From Kerstersia similis (GTDB taxonomy: Bacteria; Pseudomonadota; Gammaproteobacteria; Burkholderiales; Burkholderiaceae_B): a stretch of DNA of 5,439 bases. The notes below the pieces were generated by a model that had not been told where the DNA came from, did no database searches, and saw only the letters and a program-made list of their open reading frames with translations. Shown in pieces: positions 1-5,263 of this stretch. Positions within the stretch are counted from its first letter, which is position 1. Each line of letters opens with the position of its first letter. The stretch spans positions 1 to 5,439 of the forward strand of contig NZ_CBCSIQ010000046.1 in NCBI RefSeq assembly GCF_965139615.1. The letters run 5' to 3'. Made by a program: the position numbers and the translations under genes.

Positions 1-115
1 TCGGCTTTTACAACACCCAACGGCTGCATTCCACACTCGGATACCGCTCGCCGACCGATTACGAAAAAGCCACTACCTGAAATTCCCTATCCCAGTGTCC
101 ACTGATACTTGACCA
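1..115 (+). mobile_element. Right end of an IS3-family insertion sequence (partial)
   Basis: The stretch holds the last codons of an IS3-type transposase followed by a short non-coding tail. The tail ends in CTGATACTTGACCA; read inward this is TGGTCAAGTATCAG, and IS3-family elements usually run from 5'-TG to CA-3'. I therefore place the outer edge at about 115, with the next three bases (CGA) as a possible target duplication. The left end lies outside the window, so neither the inverted repeat nor the duplication can be confirmed. These end bases differ from those of the element at 5211, so the two are different elements. Confidence 0.6.
3..80 (+). CDS. IS3-family transposase OrfB, C-terminal end only
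   Basis: The last 25 codons of a transposase reading frame enter from the left edge and stop at TGA. They contain FYNTQRLHSTLGYRSPTDYE, the hallmark C-terminal signature of IS3-family OrfB (rve integrase core, DDE type), in which a YN..R.HS.LGY.SP..(Y/F)E pattern lies just after the catalytic glutamate. The protein catalyses excision and integration of its element. Only the tail is visible, so whether the element is intact, and which IS3 subgroup it belongs to, cannot be judged. The stop lies about 35 bp from the presumed IS end, which is normal for the family. Confidence 0.85.
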   Translation, partial: GFYNTQRLHSTLGYRSPTDYEKATT

Positions 116-149
116 CGACAGGTGCCGTATGGATTGGCTGGGGGGCGAC

Positions 150-689
150 TCAGCGATCCAGGCTTTCCCGCCGATAGAACTCAGCTAGTTCGCGGGTGGA
201 TGAAAGCTTGATCTTTGGCAAGTTGATGTGCTCGAAAATCTCGTCGTAATGCTTCCGGTTAGCCCGGGTCGTGACGGTGATGTGGCGAATCATGGCCCAT
301 TTGACGCTGTCCTTGTTACCAGCAAGGCTACCGAGACGATTGCGTTCGAACCATGACCGGCGCATGTAGCGCAGCAGGCTCGTCAGGCTGGGAACGTCCA
401 ACAGTATGAGTCCGGTCGCGCGTGCCAAGCGTTGTGGCAAACATCGGGAATAATTGCCTTCGATCACCCAATTCGTCCCTGCAATCACCTCATCATGCAG
501 CGCGACAAAATCCTCATACGGACGGGGATGCCAATCTGTGTTGGGCAAGTGGTAGAGCACATCGAGATGGATGGGCGTCAAACCCCGTGCCCGCCCGATA
601 GCAACCGCCAAGGTGGATTTGCCGCTATTCGACGGCCCCATGATACAGATACGGGGCCCCAGATCATCGAGACGCGTAGAGTCGCGCAT
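150..689 (-). CDS. P-loop NTPase, adenylate kinase/FlaR-like small kinase
   Basis: A 179-residue protein of the small P-loop kinase-like group often annotated as adenylate kinase-like, AAA-family ATPase or 'DNA topology modulation protein FlaR'. Numbered from the chosen start, a Walker A motif GPSNSGKST sits at 18-26 after a short beta strand (RICIM). HLDVLYHLPNTDW (41-53) matches the H-L-D-x-L/Y block of this group, WVIEGNY (74-80) matches its W-I-x-D/E-G-N-Y block, and LILLDVP (94-100) is the Walker B-like strand. An arginine-rich helix (RYMRRSW, about 107-113) could form the lid. No signal peptide or membrane segment is seen, so it should be cytoplasmic. The ATG at 689 is preferred because AGGA lies 6 nt upstream; in-frame starts at 704 and 749 have no such site. 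Its substrate is unknown. The length is normal for the group although its stop is only 35 bp from the IS end. Confidence 0.8.
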   Translation of the reverse strand: MRDSTRLDDLGPRICIMGPSNSGKSTLAVAIGRARGLTPIHLDVLYHLPNTDWHPRPYEDFVALHDEVIAGTNWVIEGNYSRCLPQRLARATGLILLDVPSLTSLLRYMRRSWFERNRLGSLAGNKDSVKWAMIRHITVTTRANRKHYDEIFEHINLPKIKLSSTRELAEFYRRESLDR

Positions 690-695
690 ACGCTT

Positions 696-699
696 TCCT
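696..699 (-). promoter_or_regulatory. Ribosome binding site deciding the P-loop gene start
   Basis: Read on the minus strand, AGGA is followed by 6 nt (AAGCGT) and then the ATG at 689. The in-frame upstream candidates at 704 (ATG) and 749 have no purine-rich stretch at a usable distance, so this site supports the 179-residue form over a 184- or 199-residue form. Confidence 0.5.
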
Positions 700-1106
700 G
701 TCATGGCGAGGTTGATGACGCAATCCGTATGGTGGGTTGATACTGGCACACACCGGGAAGCCCGTGGACGTATTCAGAAAAACAAGCCCGGACGTTGTCG
801 CGTTAACGCCATGCAGCGACGGTGTTGAGGCCAATTCGCCCAGGGCCAGGTTTCGAGCCCCATGATTGTAAAACCGCATTTGGAAGGCTGTGGCCGTCGG
901 TTTCTTCGGGCGTGTATTGGTGGCGACACATCCATGCCGTGGATCCAGGCAGAAGGTGTCGAGTACAACAGAGAAAGATTGAATATCGGTCTGGTTGCGT
1001 TGCCTTGGCACAGCTTGCCGGGGGGGGGCATCATGAAGGAAGATTGTTCACACTGGGTGTTAAGCAGATTTCGGCATCAGTTAGGGGTAGGCTCGAAAGT
1101 AAAAAA

Positions 1107-1114
1107 AAGGAGGT
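1107..1114 (+). promoter_or_regulatory. Perfect Shine-Dalgarno sequence ahead of tiny reading frames
   Basis: AAGGAGGT, a full match to the 16S rRNA anti-Shine-Dalgarno sequence, follows a run of eight A. Ten nucleotides downstream an ATG at 1125 opens a 14-codon frame (MAWAAGQKTKFSIL, stop ending at 1169). A second ATG at 1130, in another frame, opens 23 codons (MGSGAENEIFYLVADTRSFAGIP, stop ending at 1201). Either could be a small peptide or the 5' stub of a broken gene. The spacing is somewhat long for the first and too long for the second. The match could also be chance. Confidence 0.3.
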
Positions 1115-1398
1115 ACCTAGCTGCATGGCATGGGCAGCGGGGCAGAAAACGAAATTTTCTATCTTGTAGCTGATACACGAAGCTTTGCTGGCATTCCGTA
1201 ACGTCTTGGAACGGGCAGTCTCTGGCATGACCCGGCAATGTAGCTATATCGGAGATGACCGCCAGGCGGCGCACGACTACAAAGCCTATGAAAAGTCATT
1301 GACTGCTAGGACGGGTCATATCGTCTTGATCCTGTCCTCTTTCCTCGATTATGACTTAAACAGAATTTTGCTGGGCTAGTAAAAAACAACACAGCGAG

Positions 1399-1430
1399 TT
1401 TCGTAAAATAATGTCGAGTGATACCATAAT
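1399..1430 (+). promoter_or_regulatory. Weak candidate promoter for the restriction endonuclease gene
   Basis: CATAAT at 1425-1430 resembles a -10 box and lies about 30 nt before the ATG at 1460. The best partner upstream, TTTCGT at 1399-1404, is a poor -35 box with a 20-nt spacer. The whole 1380-1459 stretch is very AT-rich, so other -10-like hexamers can be drawn. The gene is probably transcribed from here, but the exact site is uncertain. Confidence 0.25.
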
Positions 1431-1459
1431 AAAATGTAGTTAAAAAATCACATAAAGAC

Positions 1460-2359
1460 ATGAATAAATATTTGAACCATCTGGCGCAAGTAAAGGACGA
1501 TGTGGTCGTCGTGCTAAGAGAGAAAGGTATTCAAGAGAAATACCTTCAGTTTGGCGGAGAGGGGCCTCCACCCGAAAAAAAGCCCAGGCCACCAACAGAT
1601 GCACGATCAGAATTCCTCGCAAATCGTGCGATGGGCGATTGGGCCGAGGGTATAGTTACTAGCGCAATCCAAACGAACTATAGAGATAGCTGGGCCGTCG
1701 CCCAGTATGGCAACACTGATTCGCTGGCTGCAGGGGAAGATGGTTTCACTGAACTCTATACTGCCGGCCTGGAAGAGGTACGTAAGTATGGAAAGCGTCC
1801 AGACTTGCTAGTGCTGCCGGTAGAGATAGCTCCTCCTGCTGATATCTCTGCCCTGCCACGCGAGAGGTCAGACGAATATGTAGCAGACTCGATTGCTGCA
1901 ATCGAAGTCCGATCGAGCAAGTTCAAGGCACTCCAGTATATGCAAGTTCGGAGGGAAGACTCTGCAAGCGGAAAAAAGTCAGATCGGCCTACTCCGAGCT
2001 TCACAGTTAAGGTTGAAGATCTAGTAATTGTGTACCGCTGGATAGAAAGATACGGCGTATCACAGTCTTATTGCCAAGTCTTTTTCGATTCCATATGGGG
2101 TATAAATGTCCTCGATATTTTTCGCACCATCGGATCAGGGGCTGGATTTAAGATCGAAACCCCAGCGAAAAGTCAATTAAAATCTACGATTATGATACCG
2201 ATTACGACTGGCGTGGAAATAGGTACCTTCAAAGAACCTCCCGCTTTCCAGGTGGAGACAAGATGCACCCGCCTAGGAAGGGTTGATGCATTCGTAAAGC
2301 CGGTCGGTGGGAAAGTAGAAATCAGTAAAGAAAGGCTCAGAAAAGTGCTTCTTGCGTAA
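1460..2359 (+). CDS. Probable type II restriction endonuclease, AccI family
   Basis: A 299-residue cytoplasmic protein that I recognise as an AccI-like restriction enzyme. It would cut both strands of unmethylated DNA at the site its partner methylates (GTMKAC for AccI itself). Visible blocks are FLANRAMGDWAE (52-63), typical of the first acidic helix of PD-(D/E)XK nucleases; KRPDLLVLP (112-120), supplying the PD aspartate D115; and AAIEVRSSKF (146-155), supplying E149 in a strand. The latter is followed by FTVKVEDLVIVYRWIERYGV (181-200) and QVFFDSIWGINVLDIF (206-221), both strongly family-like. The usual lysine of the ExK motif is replaced by R151, with K154 three residues on. The ATG at 1460 is the only plausible start; the stop upstream in frame is at 1430. 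No Shine-Dalgarno sequence stands before it. The gene converges on and overlaps the methyltransferase gene by 23 bp, the best context evidence for its role. The family call rests on remembered motifs; the specificity is inferred. Confidence 0.75.
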   Translation: MNKYLNHLAQVKDDVVVVLREKGIQEKYLQFGGEGPPPEKKPRPPTDARSEFLANRAMGDWAEGIVTSAIQTNYRDSWAVAQYGNTDSLAAGEDGFTELYTAGLEEVRKYGKRPDLLVLPVEIAPPADISALPRERSDEYVADSIAAIEVRSSKFKALQYMQVRREDSASGKKSDRPTPSFTVKVEDLVIVYRWIERYGVSQSYCQVFFDSIWGINVLDIFRTIGSGAGFKIETPAKSQLKSTIMIPITTGVEIGTFKEPPAFQVETRCTRLGRVDAFVKPVGGKVEISKERLRKVLLA

Positions 2360-4052
2360 AGCGATTCATCGTAACCTGCCGGAGGGATGTCGTGGGCTGA
2401 TCGATCAAGCGTGCTGCTAGTAGATTCAGCTCCGTCGGACAGAAATCCGGGGTGTTACGAAACTCCCGATCCCATGAAACAAACAGCGAAATGATTTCAT
2501 CCAAGGTAGCCTCAGGCAGGCATCTGATATCTGGTACTTCTAATTGAAGCAAATCCTTCGGCTCAAATTTGGCCAGACCGCCGCCATAGACGCGGCGGTG
2601 CCTCATCGCACGCTCTTGGATAGGGCCAGCATTCAAAAGTGCTACCAATGCCTTCACCTGTCGGCTGCTCAGGCCGTTAGGGTATAAGCAGTGAAAGGTG
2701 GTCAAATTGTAAGCGCCTGCAGCATTAAGAACAAATCGAAGATTTCCCCGGCTGAAAACAGCAGCCCAAATAGGTGCTGGGTCTCGATTCTCCATTGAAT
2801 ACCATGGGCTGCGCGCTGCCAATAAATAGCGTGTATTCAGATTCTGTGCGATACCCTCAGAAATATAATCATTTTCTGCGGGAGATAAGTCTGGGCCGAA
2901 CGAAATCAACCGCGTCCGTGCATCATCGTCTTCTAGTTGAAAGAGATCCTCTTTCGAAAAAATCAGGCCTTTAACATCCTGAGCACGACCAATGCAGATT
3001 TTCTGATTGTGTTTTTGAATGCCATAAGCTGTAGTTTGGGAAGGCCTTAAATGAAAAAAGTCATTTGCTCCAGTAGCAATGCCACGGCGACTTTTTGCTA
3101 AGGTCTCAACCACGATGAGATGGTCACTTTTTTTATGTGATCCCATTGCAAAAAGTTGGTCCCACTTTTGAGTGGCTAGAAGCATATGCCATGGGATATG
3201 TTCTCTCTTTACACCAGGTAATTCGGAGATTCTCCCGGCCATTAATGATTCTAGGTCTGGCATTGATACGGCTTCTTCAACGTAAATAACGTCGAGGCTA
3301 TCGAGGTTTTTTGGGCTTTTTTCGATCAATAATATCGCTGCGGTGGTTAAGGCATCCTCGAATGTAAATGTATCGTGCGAGAAATAAATCAGTTGCCGCA
3401 AATAACCAGTCGAATGAAAAAATTTCTTAATGGCTGCTCCGAAGTTTGCATTCATCCATTCAGCCGGTACGATAATAGATGCCCGCCCACCATCTCGCAG
3501 CTTTCGACAGATCTCTAGTATAAAAAGTACATACAGATTGGAACGGCGAGACAGTTTGACCCCATTCTTATTTCCGACCACAGTATGGACATCAAAGTCG
3601 TAATACAAGTTTTGATGGCGCAAATATGGTGGATTTGCTAAAATTGCATCGAACTGGGACAGCTCTACTGTCAGGAAATCTCCCTTGATAAAATTTACCA
3701 ACTTGTCTTTAGCCATTGACATGCGTGCTAGTTGCAATGGTGCCTGATCAATGTCTATGCAGGTAATTTTTGCATCTGGTAACGATTCGCGGACCGTTCG
3801 AGTTAATATTCCAGGGCCCACGGAGGGGTCAAGCACGGTCTCGGGTTTGACGCTCGTTATCCAATTAGCCATCAACTTCGCAAGAGGCACTGGTGTGAAA
3901 AACTGTCCCAAGAAAGAACGCCGGTCTCTTGGAGCCACACGGACATAAATTTGTTCCGGGGTCTCAGTGCTGTCTATTGGCCATTCGATGTTCAATTCTT
4001 CGAGATCATCAATATTAATTAGCCTGTCCTTCTTTGCCCCAGCTTTTGCCAT
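2337..4052 (-). CDS. N6-adenine DNA methyltransferase of the type II R-M system (AccI-type partner)
   Basis: This enzyme transfers a methyl group from S-adenosylmethionine to the N6 of adenine in the recognition site, protecting host DNA from the neighbouring nuclease. In 571-residue numbering the motif order is X-I-IV, as in gamma-class (TaqI/Eco57I-like) N6 methyltransferases. Motif X is LGQFFTP (48-54), motif I is VLDPSVGPG (73-81), a motif II acidic strand is CIDID (98-102), motif III is GDF (124-126) and motif IV is the catalytic ANPPY (139-143). The C-terminal half looks like a target-recognition domain: RGIATGANDFF (323-333) and KFEPKDLLQLEVP (495-507) are blocks common in this class. 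All catalytic motifs are intact and there is no nuclease domain, so this is a plain methylase rather than a type IIG fusion. The ATG at 4052 is preferred over a TTG one codon upstream because GAGG lies 6 nt before it. It converges on the endonuclease gene. GC is low in places (37-40% in sampled 60-base stretches), consistent with acquisition by transfer. Confidence 0.92.
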   Translation of the reverse strand: MAKAGAKKDRLINIDDLEELNIEWPIDSTETPEQIYVRVAPRDRRSFLGQFFTPVPLAKLMANWITSVKPETVLDPSVGPGILTRTVRESLPDAKITCIDIDQAPLQLARMSMAKDKLVNFIKGDFLTVELSQFDAILANPPYLRHQNLYYDFDVHTVVGNKNGVKLSRRSNLYVLFILEICRKLRDGGRASIIVPAEWMNANFGAAIKKFFHSTGYLRQLIYFSHDTFTFEDALTTAAILLIEKSPKNLDSLDVIYVEEAVSMPDLESLMAGRISELPGVKREHIPWHMLLATQKWDQLFAMGSHKKSDHLIVVETLAKSRRGIATGANDFFHLRPSQTTAYGIQKHNQKICIGRAQDVKGLIFSKEDLFQLEDDDARTRLISFGPDLSPAENDYISEGIAQNLNTRYLLAARSPWYSMENRDPAPIWAAVFSRGNLRFVLNAAGAYNLTTFHCLYPNGLSSRQVKALVALLNAGPIQERAMRHRRVYGGGLAKFEPKDLLQLEVPDIRCLPEATLDEIISLFVSWDREFRNTPDFCPTELNLLAARLIDQPTTSLRQVTMNRFTQEALF

Positions 4053-4058
4053 CAATTG

Positions 4059-4062
4059 CCTC
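4059..4062 (-). promoter_or_regulatory. Ribosome binding site of the methyltransferase gene
   Basis: GAGG on the minus strand sits 6 nt before the ATG at 4052 and only 3 nt before the alternative TTG at 4055, so the ATG is the better start. Confidence 0.6.
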
Positions 4063-4129
4063 GTAGTAATTCATCTATCCCGGTTTGCGCGTCTCACTCA
4101 TCGCATCCGAAATCAGTACTCTCGTCTAT

Positions 4130-4163
4130 TCACCGTAAAATTATAAATAGCAGATAACGGTGA
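4130..4163. repeat. Inverted repeat over the methyltransferase promoter (possible operator)
   Basis: TCACCGT at 4130-4136 is mirrored by ACGGTGA at 4157-4163, with 20 bp between. The two 7-bp arms bracket the -10 box and part of the spacer on the minus strand, the usual place for a repressor. Some type II methyltransferases repress their own gene by binding such sites, and C proteins use similar ones. No C protein gene is seen here, so self-control by the methyltransferase or control by a host regulator would be the options. A 7-bp inverted pair can arise by chance. Confidence 0.35.
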
Positions 4164-4170
4164 TAATCAA
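4140..4170 (-). promoter_or_regulatory. Candidate sigma-70 promoter of the methyltransferase gene
   Basis: On the minus strand TTGATT (4170-4165) is followed by 19 nt and then TATAAT (4145-4140), a perfect -10 consensus; the spacer is 2 nt longer than ideal. Transcription would begin near 4133, giving a leader of about 80 nt before the ATG at 4052. An inverted repeat surrounds the -10 box, so the promoter may be repressed by a bound protein. Confidence 0.5.
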
Positions 4171-4209
4171 AAAGATAAAGTTATAATTAGTGCCCTGCAG
4201 CTTTCTTTA

Positions 4210-4221
4210 GCTAGCGCTAGC
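4210..4221. repeat. 12-bp perfect palindrome next to a small hairpin
   Basis: GCTAGCGCTAGC equals its own reverse complement. Five bases further on, TGGCAG (4226-4231) and CTGCCA (4237-4242) form a 6-bp stem with a 5-nt loop. GCAGCT (4197-4202) and AGCTGC (4235-4240) also pair across the palindrome. No T-run follows on the plus strand, and none clearly on the other, so an intrinsic terminator is not supported. A protein-binding site or a recombination scar are possible readings. Confidence 0.45.
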
Positions 4222-4395
4222 CAAGTGGCAGACTAGCTGCCAAGGCCACCTCGCATGTTATGGGCGCACTCATCTCGAGTGGCGTAGTGCCCCGAGCAGG
4301 GCAGGACGAGGCGCCGATGGCTGATACCCTACGTGGCTGCTACCAACTGAGAGCGCTACGATGTTGATACAGTTCGAGTACTGATGATTCATAAG

Positions 4396-4423
4396 AATGT
4401 CTGTATTGCAATGTCTGTATTGC
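4396..4423. repeat. Perfect tandem duplication of a 14-bp unit
   Basis: AATGTCTGTATTGC occurs twice without a gap (4396-4409 and 4410-4423). It lies in non-coding sequence and looks like a replication-slippage duplication; no function is evident. Confidence 0.85.
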
Positions 4424-4986
4424 GCACTGCACGGTAGAACGCCTTATACGTGCCAAGGGTCTTTAGAGTCAGTACTGGGGCGAAAAGATCCGAACTACGC
4501 TACCCAATATTTTGATGCCATGCTCGCTAAGCTATGTTAACCGAGTGCTCATGTCTCAACCGTCATACCAGCGAAGTAGTGTCGGATCTTGCCTATGTCG
4601 CGACCTAGCAAGGCAAGCCGTGCGTGACCTGCGTCATCAGCGTGATTGCTCCACACACGTGGACTGGTGTGCCACCCCCACCATTGACGAACTTCACTTT
4701 CAGTGCCACAAGCAGGCCTTAGTAAACACCGACCGAAGGCTGATGCCTTGGCCCACTGGTCGGGCAGGGACCGCAGTATGTTCCACCCGAAACATCGACC
4801 AGCTAGCTAATATAAGCAGTCAACCTCCGTAGGGTGGCGAAGACAAGAGCTATGACAATATGTTGAAAGCGACCATCAACTGAAAATGTAAGTATCAACT
4901 TATATACAGGCGTGCGCCTTCGAAAACCAGCGAATTCGTAACACTAGCCACCACACAATAGGATGCGCCGGTACAACCGAACACGG

Positions 4987-5103
4987 CTATGCAAACCGAT
5001 TGTCTCCTTTGACAAAAGCCTGCAGCAAAGCATCAATATGGCCACCACGTTCCTCCTGGCTTGAACCAACCGACCTTCGCAAAACCTGTGGTTGCTCAAG
5101 CGA
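4987..5103 (-). pseudogene. Possible C-terminal remnant of an unknown protein
   Basis: A minus-strand frame open for 38 codons between a TAG at 5104-5106 and the TAG at 4987-4989 reads SLEQPQVLRRSVGSSQEERG followed by GHIDALLQAFVKGDNRFA. The composition is protein-like, with a plausible amphipathic helix, but there is no start codon and I do not recognise a family. A frame this short can stay open by chance, so this is a weak call made only because the composition stands out from the surrounding sequence. Confidence 0.15.
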
Positions 5104-5233
5104 CTAGCACGTGCATTGTACTTCGATGGCAACCACCTATAGAGACTGCTGTGCTTGATGCCTCGGTCTCGCATATATCCAAAAAAACTGGTGTATCACC
5201 TTGAGCAGGCTGAATCGTCCCGGGTTTTGCGGA

Positions 5234-5260
5234 GGCTCCACTCTTTGAGAAAATGGAGCC
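5234..5260 (+). promoter_or_regulatory. Hairpin covering the orfA ribosome binding site
   Basis: GGCTCCA (5234-5240) pairs with TGGAGCC (5254-5260) around a 13-nt loop. The GGAG inside the right arm (5255-5258) is the Shine-Dalgarno sequence of orfA, 5 nt before its ATG at 5264. Transcripts entering from outside the element would include both arms and could hide the site; a transcript starting inside the loop would not. Such protection against impinging transcription is known in several insertion sequences; for this one it is inferred. Confidence 0.6.
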
Positions 5261-5263
5261 ACT

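Larger units (their letters stand above)
690..1459. other. Gene-poor stretch of about 0.8 kb with possible decayed sequence
   Basis: No recognisable gene was found on either strand. Several frames stay open for 60-115 codons here (for example minus 1011-664 and plus 822-1169), but they overlap one another, lack good ribosome binding sites and show no family motif. A frame from a TTG at 1185 to the stop at 1379 (64 codons, MLAFRNVLERAVSGMTRQC...) reads like protein in composition but lacks a Shine-Dalgarno sequence and could be a remnant. Base composition drops towards the right, and 1380-1459 is very AT-rich and probably carries the promoter of the endonuclease gene. Confidence 0.5.
4171..5210. 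other. Gene-poor stretch of about 1 kb between the methyltransferase gene and the right IS
   Basis: No complete gene is recognisable. Held within are a palindrome cluster (4197-4242), a 14-bp tandem duplication (4396-4423) and two minus-strand frames that stay open without a start codon (4806-4549, ending ...RHYFAGMTVET, and 5103-4987). A plus-strand frame at 4512-4832 (106 codons) has no motif, is rich in C, R and H, and lacks a ribosome binding site, so it is left out. GC is higher than in the R-M genes, so this is probably decayed host or mobile-element sequence rather than part of the R-M block. Confidence 0.5.

Noticed and set aside
664..1034. Minus-strand frames of 115 and 86 codons upstream of the P-loop gene
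   Set aside because: They overlap each other and the 5' end of the P-loop gene, lack ribosome binding sites and carry no recognisable motif.
1380..1459. C protein (controller) gene or C-box before the endonuclease
   Set aside because: No small helix-turn-helix reading frame is present near either gene, and no paired C-box-like repeats are visible before 1460.
2337..4052. Type IIG (single-chain restriction and modification) enzyme
   Set aside because: The protein begins almost directly with motif X and has no nuclease domain before it. At 571 residues it is too short for the usual fusions, and a separate nuclease gene lies next to it.
4549..4806. Minus-strand frame open for 86 codons ending ...GRDIGKIRHYFAGMTVET, with a second protein-like frame (MFRVEHTAVPARPVGQ..., 4795-4700) beside it
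   Set aside because: There is no start codon for the long frame apart from a Met five residues from its end, and no recognised motif. Two competing frames and a chance of open frames this long in about 1 kb make it unsafe; it may be a frameshifted remnant.
4512..4832. Plus-strand frame of 106 codons
   Set aside because: It has no ribosome binding site, no family motif and an odd composition rich in C, R and H. A minus-strand frame is open over the same bases.
4171..5210. CRISPR array, tRNA or rRNA in the right gene-poor stretch
   Set aside because: No regularly spaced repeats were seen beyond one 14-bp doublet, and no tRNA-like TTCGA arm with matching acceptor stem or rRNA-like conserved block was noticed.
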